Source: Acetilactobacillus jinshanensis
GTDB lineage: Bacteria; Bacillota; Bacilli; Lactobacillales; Lactobacillaceae
DNA: 64,000 nt
Assembly: GCF_004359375.1 (NCBI RefSeq)
Contig: NZ_CP034726.1
Span: 1,488,001-1,552,000 of the forward strand
Direction of reading: 5' to 3'
How positions within the stretch are numbered: the first letter of the stretch is position 1; each line of letters starts with the position of its first letter. Shown piece by piece: positions 8,650 to 19,848 of this stretch. The notes beneath the pieces are model-generated. The model did not search any database, was not told the origin of the DNA, and saw only the letters and a list, made by a program, of their open reading frames with translations. Position numbers and translations under genes: made by a program.

Positions 8650-9111
8650 TTAGACGGTAAATTGCAATCTCAATTGGTAACGGCCTAATAATTGTTCCTG
8701 GGCGTATAAATTATAATCAACCATAACGTTACCACTCAAAGGCTGATTTTGATATTGAATATCTAAGTTTGGTGTTACCGTTTCGATTGGTAATAAACCA
8801 TAAGGTGTCTGGTAGCGAGCTTCAACCCGTTTACCCTGAATAAAGTCAAGCTGGAGTTTATTTTCGCCCGCTCGGGTTAACTTAACGTGGCCATTAGCGT
8901 TAATACGAATGGTTACTGGAACACCATGACCATCATGATTATCGTCTTCCATAAAGCGAAGGTAAATGGTGTCTCCGATTTGAAATAGTTTGCCGTCAAC
9001 GTCAAAGTTGTAATTTGAAACATCACCAGCCTGCTCAATGGTGGTGGCTAGATGAATCTCAACGGGCTGTTCAGCAGAGCCTGCTGCAACATCATCGTTA
9101 AACACTAACAT
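8650..9111 (-). CDS. DUF1934 (YwiB-like) beta-barrel protein
   Basis: 153 residues resembling the DUF1934 family of Firmicutes, predicted calycin-like small beta barrels found beside argS and rpoE. The pattern of alternating strands (TIYLRFMED, VPVTIRINANGHVKLTRAG, VEARYQTPYGLLPIETVT) and the C-terminal LLGRYQLRLQFTV match the family. It has no signal peptide. Its function is unknown even in better-studied relatives. It is upstream of rpoE on the same strand and may share a transcript with it. Confidence 0.75.
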   Translation of the reverse strand: MLVFNDDVAAGSAEQPVEIHLATTIEQAGDVSNYNFDVDGKLFQIGDTIYLRFMEDDNHDGHGVPVTIRINANGHVKLTRAGENKLQLDFIQGKRVEARYQTPYGLLPIETVTPNLDIQYQNQPLSGNVMVDYNLYAQEQLLGRYQLRLQFTV

Positions 9112-9247
9112 GACCTCCCCTCTGTTATATTATCAACTAATTTAATTGTATATCAGATTAGTTACGTTTAACATAATTCTAGTTTTTAAGCTCTATAATA
9201 CCTGGTAAAATAATCGATGAAAACATTTTATTTAAAGGATGACTGAA

Positions 9248-10060
9248 ATGGACATTAAAATGATTGGGATCGACATTGACGGGACCTTAGTTAACGATAA
9301 AAAGCAACTAACTCCCGTCACCGAAAAGGTAATCAAAGCCGCCATGCGAAAAGGCGTCAAGATCGTTATCTGTACCGGCCGACCGTTAGCTGGTACTCAA
9401 CAATACTTAAACCAGCTTGGAATCACGGGCCGTGACAATTATGTCGTCGGCTTCAACGGTGCCATCGCTCAGAGTACTGACGGTGAAATTATCGATGATT
9501 ACCGTTTAAGTTACGATAATTTCTTAACGAACGAAATGATCAGCCGTAAGTTCGGCGTTAATTTCCAAATTGAAACCCCGAACGCCATTTACGCTTTAAA
9601 CCGTGACATCAGTAAATACACCGTTTACGAAGCTCGTCTGGTCCACTTACCATTAAAATATCGGACTCCAGAAGAAATTAAGCCTGACCTAAGCATCTCC
9701 AAGACGATGTGGATCAGTGAACCTGATAAAATCACTAATCTAAAGAAGCACATCCCACAATCATTAAAGGACCGGATGTATATCGTTCAGACTGAACCGG
9801 TCTTCTTGGAAGCTATGCACAAAGGTGTTTCCAAGGGTCAAACCCTAATCAAGTTAGCCAGTCAAATTGGCCTTAAGCCAGAAAACGTAATGGCCATGGG
9901 TGATCAAGGTAACGATGTTTCCCTTATGAAATACGCTGGCTTAGGCGTTGGTATGGCCAACGGCATTGAAGACGTTAAACGAAATGCTGATTTTATAACT
10001 AAGAACAATAACGAAAACGGTGTTGCTTACGCCATCAAGAAATTTGTTTTAGATAAATAA
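9248..10060 (+). CDS. Cof-type HAD-IIB hydrolase
   Basis: Cytosolic sugar- or cofactor-phosphate phosphatase of the Cof/YidA group. The nucleophile motif IGIDIDGTLV is at the N-terminus, the threonine motif in ICTGRP, and the Mg-binding motif GDQGNDVSLMKYAGLGVGMANG near the C-terminus. A C2-type cap lies between. An upstream ATG at 9239 overlaps the ribosome binding site; the ATG at 9248, 8 bases after AAAGGA, is preferred and gives 270 residues. Monocistronic, with a terminator behind it. The substrate cannot be read from sequence. Confidence 0.9.
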   Translation: MDIKMIGIDIDGTLVNDKKQLTPVTEKVIKAAMRKGVKIVICTGRPLAGTQQYLNQLGITGRDNYVVGFNGAIAQSTDGEIIDDYRLSYDNFLTNEMISRKFGVNFQIETPNAIYALNRDISKYTVYEARLVHLPLKYRTPEEIKPDLSISKTMWISEPDKITNLKKHIPQSLKDRMYIVQTEPVFLEAMHKGVSKGQTLIKLASQIGLKPENVMAMGDQGNDVSLMKYAGLGVGMANGIEDVKRNADFITKNNNENGVAYAIKKFVLDK

Positions 10061-10082
10061 GCCAAATTAATTAGCCAAAATA

Positions 10083-10122
10083 AAAAATGACGTGATTTTT
10101 AATCAAATCACGTCATTTTTTA
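10083..10122. terminator. Bidirectional terminator between the HAD gene and prs
   Basis: AAATGACGTGATTT pairs with AATCACGTCATTT, with A-rich and T-rich flanks. It serves the two converging genes. Confidence 0.85.
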
Positions 10123-10141
10123 TTTTCTAACGATTTATTTT

Positions 10142-11128
10142 TTACTTGTTATGGAAACGCTTCTTGAATAACGGGCTCAAAGGCTTGTTTTCATGAATGT
10201 GAATAATGGCATCGGCGATCAACGGAGCAACCGAAATCTGCTTAATGTTTGGAGCACCATCTAACTTAGCCTTTGGGATGTTAATGGTATCAGATAGTAA
10301 CATTTCCTTGATCGGTGAGTTACTAATGCGGTCAATTGCTGGACCAGAAAGAACACCATGAGTAGCACAAGCGTAAACGGAGGTGGCACCTTCGTCTTTC
10401 AAGGCCTGAGCACCTAAAGTAATGGTACCGGCAGTATCAACGATATCATCGACCATTAAGCAGCGCTTGCCCTTAACGTCACCGATAACGTTCATGATCT
10501 GAGCAACGTTTGGACGAGGACGACGTTTATCGATAATGGCGATCGGTGCGTGTAAGAATTCAGCTAACTTACGGGCACGGCTAACACCACCGTGATCTGG
10601 TGATACGACAACGTCTTTACCGTTGTTACCGTTAAAGCCTTTGCGCATGTAATAGTCAGCGAATAACGGAGCACACATTAAATGATCAACCGGAATGTCA
10701 AAGAAGCCTTGAATCTGAGCAGCATGGAGATCCATGGTAACGACACGGTCAGCACCAGCGGCTTCGATCATGTTGGCAACTAACTTAGCGGTGATTGGTT
10801 CACGTGGCTTAGCCTTACGGTCTTGACGAGCATAACCGTAGTAAGGCATAACAACGTTAATGGTTGCGGCACTGGCACGACGAAGAGCGTCGACCATGAT
10901 CAGGATTTCCATTAAGTTATCGTTAACGGGTGCTGAAGTGGATTGAATAATGTAGACGTTGTCACCACGGACACTTTCACCTAATTCAACCTGGATTTCG
11001 CCATCGCTGAATTGATCAACCTTGGCTTTGCCTAATTTAACACCGATGTTTTTAGCAATCTTTTCTGCTAAAGGTCGGTTAGAGTTTAATGCAAAAAGTT
11101 TTAATTTTGGATCGGAATATGGTTTCAT
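10142..11128 (-). CDS. prs: Ribose-phosphate pyrophosphokinase
   Basis: Makes PRPP from ribose 5-phosphate and ATP for purine, pyrimidine, His and Trp synthesis. The frame runs to 11221, but AGAAAGGAAAT lies just before the ATG at 11126-11128, giving 328 residues starting [25 protein letters not shown]. The catalytic-loop region ([14 protein letters not shown]), the [18 protein letters not shown] segment and the PRPP loop [12 protein letters not shown] are all present. It follows glmU closely, as in B. subtilis. Confidence 0.97.
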   Translation of the reverse strand: MKPYSDPKLKLFALNSNRPLAEKIAKNIGVKLGKAKVDQFSDGEIQVELGESVRGDNVYIIQSTSAPVNDNLMEILIMVDALRRASAATINVVMPYYGYARQDRKAKPREPITAKLVANMIEAAGADRVVTMDLHAAQIQGFFDIPVDHLMCAPLFADYYMRKGFNGNNGKDVVVSPDHGGVSRARKLAEFLHAPIAIIDKRRPRPNVAQIMNVIGDVKGKRCLMVDDIVDTAGTITLGAQALKDEGATSVYACATHGVLSGPAIDRISNSPIKEMLLSDTINIPKAKLDGAPNIKQISVAPLIADAIIHIHENKPLSPLFKKRFHNK

Positions 11129-11159
11129 ACAATTTCCTTTCTGATGTCGATTGTTATTT

Positions 11160-12539
11160 TTATCCACGGTAAGGCAATTTCTTGTAGTAGCCTGGCTTAT
11201 TAGTCTGGCGGGAACGGGCAATTGCCATGTCGTATTGATTGACGTCCTTGGTGACGTTAGTCCCGGCAGCGATGAACGTATGGTCAGCTAAGTGAACCGG
11301 TGCAATCAGATCACTGTTACTACCGATAAATGAGTCATCGCCAACGGTACTGGTGTGCTTATGAGCACCATCGTAATTACAGAAGATCACACCACAGCCA
11401 ACGTTGATATTCTTGCCTAATTTAGCGTTACCAATGTAGGTCAGATGACCAACCTTGGTTCCGGCACCAATCGTTGCGGCTTTAACTTCAACGAAGTTAC
11501 CCAGGTGAACATGCGGACCAATCTTAGCCTTTGGACGTAAGTGACTGTAAGGACCGATGTTGGAATATTCATCCATTTCAGAATCCTGTAAGTATGATGA
11601 AATTACGTGAACGTGGTCATGTAACTTACAGTTAAAAATTTCTGAATTAGCACCGATCACACAATGCTTACCGATGACGGTTCCGCTATGAATGCGAACA
11701 CCTGGTTCAATCAGGGTGTCCGGACCAATCTTGACGTCCACGTCAATGTAGGTATGACTTGGATCAAGGATCGAAACACCATGGTTCATAAAGTAATTAT
11801 TGATTCGCTTATACATGACCTGGTTGGCAAGTGCTAATGCTGGACGATCGTTAACACCTAGTGACTGATAAAAGTCATCCATCTGGTAAGCTTCGATATT
11901 ATCGCCGGCCTGCTTTAAGACCTGGATGACGTCGGTCAAATAATATTCATGCTGAGCATTATTATTAGTAATCTGATGCAGAGCCTTAAATAACTTCCGG
12001 TTATTAAAAACGTAAACTCCAGTATTGATTTCGTGGATTGCCTGTTCAGCCTTGGTAGCGTCCTTCTGTTCAACGATCTTTTCAACGATACCAAGATCGT
12101 TACGAACGATTCGACCGTAACCAGTTGGGTCTGGTGCTTTGGACGTCATGATTGTAACGTCAGCGTGAGTATCATCATGGTAATTAAATAACTTTTCAAA
12201 GGTACTGGCTTTAAAAAGCGGGGTATCACCACTAACCACCATGGTGTCACCATCTAAATTCTTAAGGATCGGTTCAGCCTGTAAAACGGCATCCCCAGTT
12301 CCAAGTTGTTTCTTTTGAACAGCGTACTTAGTTCGATTACCTAATTCATTTTTAACGGCGTTTGAACCATAGCCGACAATCGTAACGATATTGTCCATCT
12401 TTGTCTTTTCGACCTGGGTCAAAACATGGTTCACCATGGTTCTACCGCAGACGTGATGCAAAACCTTATACAATTTTGATTTCATCCTGGTACCTTTTCC
12501 GGCAGCCAGGATAATTGTATTGCGGGTTTTCTTTGGCAT
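11160..12539 (-). CDS. glmU: Bifunctional UDP-GlcNAc pyrophosphorylase / GlcN-1-P acetyltransferase
   Basis: Makes UDP-GlcNAc, the substrate of MurA. The N-terminal uridyltransferase domain begins [13 protein letters not shown] and includes [11 protein letters not shown]. The C-terminal half is a left-handed beta-helix of hexapeptide repeats ([22 protein letters not shown] and onward), with the acetyltransferase active-site region [15 protein letters not shown] and [11 protein letters not shown]. At 459 residues it has normal length. In B. subtilis veg and purR lie between this gene and rsmA; neither is present in the 85 bp gap here. Confidence 0.97.
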   Translation of the reverse strand: MPKKTRNTIILAAGKGTRMKSKLYKVLHHVCGRTMVNHVLTQVEKTKMDNIVTIVGYGSNAVKNELGNRTKYAVQKKQLGTGDAVLQAEPILKNLDGDTMVVSGDTPLFKASTFEKLFNYHDDTHADVTIMTSKAPDPTGYGRIVRNDLGIVEKIVEQKDATKAEQAIHEINTGVYVFNNRKLFKALHQITNNNAQHEYYLTDVIQVLKQAGDNIEAYQMDDFYQSLGVNDRPALALANQVMYKRINNYFMNHGVSILDPSHTYIDVDVKIGPDTLIEPGVRIHSGTVIGKHCVIGANSEIFNCKLHDHVHVISSYLQDSEMDEYSNIGPYSHLRPKAKIGPHVHLGNFVEVKAATIGAGTKVGHLTYIGNAKLGKNINVGCGVIFCNYDGAHKHTSTVGDDSFIGSNSDLIAPVHLADHTFIAAGTNVTKDVNQYDMAIARSRQTNKPGYYKKLPYRG

Positions 12540-12624
12540 TCTTAATCACTCCACTTCAATCTTTACGAAGTTCAAATAGCTAAATTAATTTTAGCATAAA
12601 AAGCGTCTCAACGTGATCTATTGA

Positions 12625-13506
12625 CTATAACAGGCCCACCTGATGAAACGCGTTGGCTAATTTTACGTAAGTCTCAACCGATAACTTTTCGGGACGTAAC
12701 ATCGGGTTGACCTTTTCCTGAGTCAAGACTTTCTTAATGACTGGACGAGCGTCTTTACCAAACAGACTCTTCAGGTTGTTCTGGAAAGTCTTCCGGCGAT
12801 GGGCAAAGCATCCCCTGACGAAGCCGGCAAAGGCATCATCCTCGAACACTTTCGTCTTAACGTCGTGGCGACGAGTTAAACGAACGATCGCTGACGTCAC
12901 CTTAGGACTTGGATAAAACGCAGTCTTTGGAATTAAATTCGTGATCTTAACGTTATTCAGATATTGAATCAAAACTGAAATTGCACCAAAGGTCTTGCTA
13001 CCCGGTTTAGCGGATACCCGTTCGGCAACTTCCTTCTGCATCGTTACGGCGATCGAACTAAAGCGAGCGTTACTCTTCATCAATTCCACGATGATCGGCG
13101 TTGTAATGTAATACGGCAAGTTAGCGACGATCTTTACTTTGCGAGAACTATCGAAGTCGTTTTTAATAATCTTCGGTAAGTTAGCCTTTAAAATATCCTG
13201 ATTAATGATCTTAACGTTATGGTACTGACTCAACGTTTCGTGCAGGATTGGAATCAAATGCGAATCGATTTCAAACGCAATCACCTTATGAGCACGCTGA
13301 GCTAACTGTTCAGTCAAGCCACCGATCCCGGGACCAATTTCGATCACGTCGTCATCAGCCGTTAAGTTAGCAGCGTCCATAATCTCACGTAAGACGTTAA
13401 GGTCAATTAAGAAGTTCTGGCCTAAACTATGTTTAGCTTTTAAGTGATGTCGATTTAAAATGCCACTGGTTCTAGACGGCGTGGCGATTGCGGGAATGTT
13501 ATTCAT
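12625..13506 (-). CDS. rsmA: 16S rRNA (adenine1518-N6/adenine1519-N6)-dimethyltransferase
   Basis: KsgA/RsmA dimethylates the two adjacent adenines in the 3' loop of 16S rRNA. The SAM site shows as AKHSLGQNFLID and VIEIGPGIGGLTEQL, followed by IVANLPYYITTPI (NLPY catalytic motif) and the AFYPSPKVTSAIV segment. At 293 residues it has normal length. Its first 8 bases overlap the end of rnmV, showing translational coupling in the metG-tatD-rnmV-rsmA run. Confidence 0.97.
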   Translation of the reverse strand: MNNIPAIATPSRTSGILNRHHLKAKHSLGQNFLIDLNVLREIMDAANLTADDDVIEIGPGIGGLTEQLAQRAHKVIAFEIDSHLIPILHETLSQYHNVKIINQDILKANLPKIIKNDFDSSRKVKIVANLPYYITTPIIVELMKSNARFSSIAVTMQKEVAERVSAKPGSKTFGAISVLIQYLNNVKITNLIPKTAFYPSPKVTSAIVRLTRRHDVKTKVFEDDAFAGFVRGCFAHRRKTFQNNLKSLFGKDARPVIKKVLTQEKVNPMLRPEKLSVETYVKLANAFHQVGLL

Positions 13507-14065
13507 TCTGATCCTCCGTTTTCATCTGCTTCATTGCGTCATTAAGTTGTTTTTCGGTGATCCCAAACATCTGGAGCCGTTTTGATAACTGTTTACCGTT
13601 AACGTAGCCGATGTTCAAAATCTTACATAACTTAGTCCGACGAACTCGTGAATCAGGACCACCGATCAGGCCTAGCTTCACTAATTGGCTTTCTTTTAAC
13701 TTCGGCTTCTCATTAACTCGTGCGGGATAAGCTTTAGCCAAAGCTTCCCGAATTACTTCTGGGGCAGCATGTTCAACACCTAATGATCCGGTACTATGTT
13801 TCGGTACCGCCTTATCACGTGGAATAAAAGCGTGTTTAGCGTTAGTTACGGCACGGGAAACGATCCTGCGAATTCGTTCACCTGAAAAGTCTGGATCGGT
13901 AAAGATGATGATGCCACGTTCCTTAGCCAATTTCTTAATCAGCTGAAGCGTATGCAATGATACAGCCGAGCCACGGGTTTCAATCGTGTCGGCATTCACG
14001 GCCTTATGGATTTGGGCGGTATCATCTTTACCCTCAACAACAATGACTTCTTTAATCTTTTTCAT
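13499..14065 (-). CDS. rnmV: Ribonuclease M5
   Basis: Matures the ends of 5S rRNA in low-GC Gram-positives. The Toprim domain has VVEGKDDTAQI at the start and the metal-binding FTDPDFSGERIRRIV at about residues 56-70. HAAPEVIREAL is the usual middle motif, followed by the C-terminal helical segment. 188 residues, normal length. It starts 6 bp after the tatD stop and overlaps rsmA. Confidence 0.96.
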   Translation of the reverse strand: MKKIKEVIVVEGKDDTAQIHKAVNADTIETRGSAVSLHTLQLIKKLAKERGIIIFTDPDFSGERIRRIVSRAVTNAKHAFIPRDKAVPKHSTGSLGVEHAAPEVIREALAKAYPARVNEKPKLKESQLVKLGLIGGPDSRVRRTKLCKILNIGYVNGKQLSKRLQMFGITEKQLNDAMKQMKTEDQNE

Positions 14066-14071
14066 AGTTAA

Positions 14072-14845
14072 TCAATACTCGATCCCAAATAAGCGACATG
14101 CGTTTTCGTACGTCGGTTCAGCAATCTTATCAGGAGTCGTGTCTTTTAACCGGGCAACGGCTTCAACAGTATACAGCACGTTAGCCGGTTCGTTCTGATG
14201 GCCACGGTATGGCATCGGTGCCAAACACGGGGCATCGGTTTCAACCAACATCCGGCTCAACGGTGTCATCTTAACGGCATCGTGAACGTCGTGAGCACTT
14301 GTAAAACTGGCAATCCCACTATATGAAACATCCATTCCAAGGCTTAAGAATTTCTTAACCCAGTACGGATTACCGTCGAAGCTATGGATGACACCACCAA
14401 TCTGTTCAACGTGTTCAGCCTTCAAGATGTCATAAGTATCTTGAAACGCACGACGGGTATGAATCTGAACCGGTAAATGCATGGCTTTCGCAAATTCGAT
14501 CTGTTTAGCAAAGACCTTTTTCTGGAGAGCGTGCTTAGTCTGGTTTTCGTAATAATCAAGGCCAATCTCACCAACCCCGACAACGGCTGGATCATGAAGC
14601 TGACGTTTTAACTTAGCTTCCTGGTCAGCGTTATAGTTCTTTAGTTCTTCGGGATGCCAGCCGATAATGGCGTAAACGCCTGGATATTGATGAGCGATCT
14701 TTAAAGCACTGTCGTTCATCTGTTCGTTAGATCCCGCAATGCACATTTTCTGAACACCCAACTTATGAGCGTGTTCAATGTAGTGCTTAACGTGACCCTG
14801 GAACGGCGTGTCATTTAAATGAGTATGCGAGTCGAAAAGTCGCAT
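14072..14845 (-). CDS. tatD: TatD family metal-dependent deoxyribonuclease
   Basis: YabD/TatD-type hydrolase with the metal-binding DSHTHL at the N-terminus, EIGLDYY with its Glu ligand, IHTR, and VETDAPCLAP near the end. The frame extends to 14881, but GGAGG lies 7 bases before the ATG at 14843-14845, giving 257 residues starting MRLFDSHTHL, the family length. It lies between metG and rnmV as in Bacillus. A strong hairpin separates it from metG, so transcription may be attenuated there. Confidence 0.94.
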   Translation of the reverse strand: MRLFDSHTHLNDTPFQGHVKHYIEHAHKLGVQKMCIAGSNEQMNDSALKIAHQYPGVYAIIGWHPEELKNYNADQEAKLKRQLHDPAVVGVGEIGLDYYENQTKHALQKKVFAKQIEFAKAMHLPVQIHTRRAFQDTYDILKAEHVEQIGGVIHSFDGNPYWVKKFLSLGMDVSYSGIASFTSAHDVHDAVKMTPLSRMLVETDAPCLAPMPYRGHQNEPANVLYTVEAVARLKDTTPDKIAEPTYENACRLFGIEY

Positions 14846-14874
14846 TGTATTCCTCCTGATGTTTAAAACATAAA

Positions 14875-14911
14875 GGGCCATTGATCATTCAGCCGATGAT
14901 CAGTGGCCCAA
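14875..14911 (-). terminator. Strong hairpin between metG and tatD
   Basis: GGGCCACTGATCAT pairs with ATGATCAATGGCCC, followed on the minus strand by TTTATGTTTT. It would end or attenuate the metG transcript; downstream genes may then depend on read-through. Confidence 0.65.
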
Positions 14912-14920
14912 CGATTAAAT

Positions 14921-16981
<2,061 letters not shown>

Positions 16982-17025
16982 TCAACGAGTATCTTATCAG
17001 TTACAACGATTATAGCATATTCAAT

Positions 17026-17889
17026 CTAAAAGAGGTTCATTTGCCGAGGCTGTCGAGGCGCTAGGTGCTTGAAATGCAGATGAAGCAGATGTTTCAGTTG
17101 CATCGCGTTAGGTGCGGCATCTTTAGCAGAATTATTGTTAAAGATTACGCAGACCTCATGGGCGTCCTTTGATAATTGTTTAACCAATTTAGCAAGGTCC
17201 TTCAACTCCTGAGGGCTATAACGATACAGCGTCCTGGTTCTTCGCCAATTTTTGCCCTGGTGAAACCAGCCGTAACTATTCCGGCCATGCAGTCGTAAAA
17301 CAATCAGATGGTGATTAGTGATTACCGGTAAAAACGGCACCCCGTTATTCACGTTATTAGGTTCATCAACGATCGCTTCGGTCATTCCGAGTCGAGCTAG
17401 TAATTCCGCGACCCACGTTTCGATCTTGCGGTCTCGGTACCAGCTCGGATTCCTAAATTCCACGGTAATCGGTAGTTTCGGTAAGCGTTTCCGAATTTCC
17501 TTTAGGTAATTCGCATTCTTTGAATTCCGTTGGAAATACGGCGGGAACTGAAAGAGAACCGTCTTTAATTGATGTTTCTTAATTAACGGTTCAACACATT
17601 TCTGAAACCGTTTAAACGCCATATTTCGTTCATCGGGTGTTGCCGGGTGATAATAATCATGCTTAGTCATCAACCGATTGGCCTTTAAAATGAACTGAAA
17701 CTGAGCTGGAACCTGACGCTGCCAATTTTCGACAGTTGAAACCGGTGGAATTCGGTAAAACGGCATGTCGACTTCAACCGCGGGTAAATAAGATGCATAC
17801 TGAGTCAACGTAGCTTTACTGTTAAAATCCTTCGGGTGATTCGTAAATAACGGGTGATCACTCCAGGTGGTCAGACTCAAACTAATCAC
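17026..17889 (-). CDS. DUF72 (YecE-like) TIM-barrel protein
   Basis: 287 residues of the DUF72 family. Recognisable segments are the early VEVDMPFYRIP, the FQFILKANRLMTKH strand, the VLFQFPPYFQ strand, ITVEFRNPSWY and FNNNSAKDAAPNAMQL near the end. DUF72 proteins are TIM barrels of unknown activity, sometimes near Fe-S or nucleic acid genes. No signal peptide. It lies between metG and the HELLH-motif gene on the same strand. Confidence 0.88.
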   Translation of the reverse strand: MISLSLTTWSDHPLFTNHPKDFNSKATLTQYASYLPAVEVDMPFYRIPPVSTVENWQRQVPAQFQFILKANRLMTKHDYYHPATPDERNMAFKRFQKCVEPLIKKHQLKTVLFQFPPYFQRNSKNANYLKEIRKRLPKLPITVEFRNPSWYRDRKIETWVAELLARLGMTEAIVDEPNNVNNGVPFLPVITNHHLIVLRLHGRNSYGWFHQGKNWRRTRTLYRYSPQELKDLAKLVKQLSKDAHEVCVIFNNNSAKDAAPNAMQLKHLLHLHFKHLAPRQPRQMNLF

Positions 17890-17922
17890 GTTGAATCACG
17901 ACCTTATGAACGACAAATTAAC

Positions 17923-18885
17923 TTAACGGACGATGAACGGCATCTTTAAGGCTTTGAATAAGTCCTTGACCGTCTTTCCGTATAACTGCTGGATAAATAG
18001 TTCCGGCTTCTGTTTCCCTTTTGGTTCAGGAATTACAAATGAGTTCTGGCCATCCGTCTTACTAAAGCCAACGTAAGCACGGCGGTTAGTTTCAGCATCG
18101 TTTAATTCAGAATGATAGATGTTGAACAACTGATGAACCTGTAAATTCAACTGACGAATCGAGAAGACGCTAGTCAACGTTGTGTACGCGGTATTTTGTA
18201 ACGGTGGTAATCCCCACTTCTTTAACTGGGCATCATAGGCCTTAAAGAGCTTAACAACGTTTCTGCGCATCCCGAATGGTGAATCGGTCGGCTTTTCAGT
18301 AACGACTTTATATAAATGTTCTGCAGCCTTTAAGGAAACCGGAAAATCCTTCATTAAACGTGGTCGAACAACTGGATACAAATTGCCGTAAAAGACGATT
18401 GCATCCAATAGAGTTGCCAGACGAACTTCCATTTCGTTATCAATCTTACCCTTTGGTTCGGGCTTGATCGAAGAATAAACACCCTTTAAGTACATCTTTT
18501 CGATGTCAGTTGTAATTAAGTGGTGCTTCCGTTGTTCATTGACCACGACAAAGTGGGCAATGATGTCATACAGTTCCATTCCCATAGCCTTTAACTGGAC
18601 ATCTAACTTCTGATTGCCAGTCGTTAAGGAGAAGAAGACCTGCGGAAAACCACGAAGAACCATTAATAAATGGAGTAGTTCGTGTGATGCCGTGTAATTT
18701 GGGGCACTCATGTCATTGATCTGAATCATGATGTTGCTACCATCCTGAACAGCTTGGGACTGGTCATGGCGAACAAAGCCACTCTTTTGATGGCCGATAA
18801 ATTGAACTGAAACTTTACCTGGGAAGAACCGGTTTACCACGTTAAGTAAACTCTGGGTCTGGGCATTCGGTTTAAAATCACTCAT
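17923..18885 (-). CDS. IpaB/EvcA-type protein with an HELLH motif
   Basis: 320 residues resembling lactobacillus proteins annotated as IpaB/EvcA family, a label that says little about function. The sequence shows TASHELLHLLM at about 66-76, an HEXXH-type zinc-metallopeptidase signature, with another candidate region (MGMELYDIIAHFVVVNEQRKH) about 30 residues later. No signal peptide or membrane segment, so it would be cytosolic. It sits between ppx and DUF72 on one strand. The zinc-binding role is inferred from the motif alone; a third metal ligand is not certain. Confidence 0.7.
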   Translation of the reverse strand: MSDFKPNAQTQSLLNVVNRFFPGKVSVQFIGHQKSGFVRHDQSQAVQDGSNIMIQINDMSAPNYTASHELLHLLMVLRGFPQVFFSLTTGNQKLDVQLKAMGMELYDIIAHFVVVNEQRKHHLITTDIEKMYLKGVYSSIKPEPKGKIDNEMEVRLATLLDAIVFYGNLYPVVRPRLMKDFPVSLKAAEHLYKVVTEKPTDSPFGMRRNVVKLFKAYDAQLKKWGLPPLQNTAYTTLTSVFSIRQLNLQVHQLFNIYHSELNDAETNRRAYVGFSKTDGQNSFVIPEPKGKQKPELFIQQLYGKTVKDLFKALKMPFIVR

Positions 18886-18915
18886 ATTTTCACCTGCTAT
18901 TTCTATTGAATTTAA

Positions 18916-19827
18916 TTAATCATTAATTGCGTGCTTAATAAGACCTTGACGAACTCCACAGTTGGAAAAGTGGACGTCATCAATGTCTAAGTGGTTCATC
19001 ATCATCGTCAATGGTAATAACCCACCGATAATCACGCTGGCTCGGTTAGTTTCCAAACCGTCAACGTGTTTGCGCTGGGATAAATTCATTGCCAATAAAT
19101 GACGATATTCTTTAAAGATCTGTTTACGACTAAGGCTGTAGCCACCCAACGCACTTGCGGGCTGGCTATCCCTTTCAAGGTTCATTCTGGCTAGAGCTCG
19201 GTGCGCACCACCTAATAAAATTAACGGTACGTGGTGGACAAATCGTAACCAACTGACTCGTTTAAGCCAATTATGGAAATATTCCTGGGCACCAAATAAG
19301 TTAGCGCCACTAACGTTATCGATTAAATGATAACGTTCTGTAATACTTACGGCACCAACGGGTAAGCTAATTAAATGATGTGATTGATGGTCAACATAGA
19401 TAATCTCGATGCTTCCACCACCGACATCCATGATGACGTAACGCGGTGCTTTGATCTGATCTTTAACACCGAGATAATCACATTCAGCTTCTTCGGTCCC
19501 CGACAGAACTTTAACGTGAATGCCAATGGCATCGTAAACCATCTTCAAAAACGTTTTTTGGTTCTGGGCCTGACGAACTGCAGCCGTCGCAATCCCAATC
19601 ACTTTATAATCATCAAATTTAGAATAAATAGTATGGAATTGTGTTAACGCCTGAATCGCGTGCCTCATAACCGTAGGCTGAAGAATTTTTTTAGGCCCCA
19701 TGTCATGTGAGAGTCGAACGGGGTTTCGAAGTCGTTTAATTTCTTTGAAACTACCGTTAGGCTGACGTTTATTAATGGCCATTCGAATTGAATTCGACCC
19801 TAAATCAATAATTACTAGATTTTTCAT
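18916..19827 (-). CDS. ppx: Ppx/GppA family exopolyphosphatase
   Basis: ASKHA-fold phosphatase acting on polyphosphate or pppGpp. The N-terminal phosphate-binding motif is IDLGSNSIRMA, the second is VIMDVGGGSIEI at about residue 140. The 303 residues cover only the two ASKHA domains; the C-terminal HD extension of long Ppx forms is absent, as in many short Gram-positive members. Whether it prefers polyphosphate or pppGpp cannot be told. Confidence 0.88.
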   Translation of the reverse strand: MKNLVIIDLGSNSIRMAINKRQPNGSFKEIKRLRNPVRLSHDMGPKKILQPTVMRHAIQALTQFHTIYSKFDDYKVIGIATAAVRQAQNQKTFLKMVYDAIGIHVKVLSGTEEAECDYLGVKDQIKAPRYVIMDVGGGSIEIIYVDHQSHHLISLPVGAVSITERYHLIDNVSGANLFGAQEYFHNWLKRVSWLRFVHHVPLILLGGAHRALARMNLERDSQPASALGGYSLSRKQIFKEYRHLLAMNLSQRKHVDGLETNRASVIIGGLLPLTMMMNHLDIDDVHFSNCGVRQGLIKHAIND

Positions 19828-19848
19828 TATATCGTTCCTTTGAAAAAT

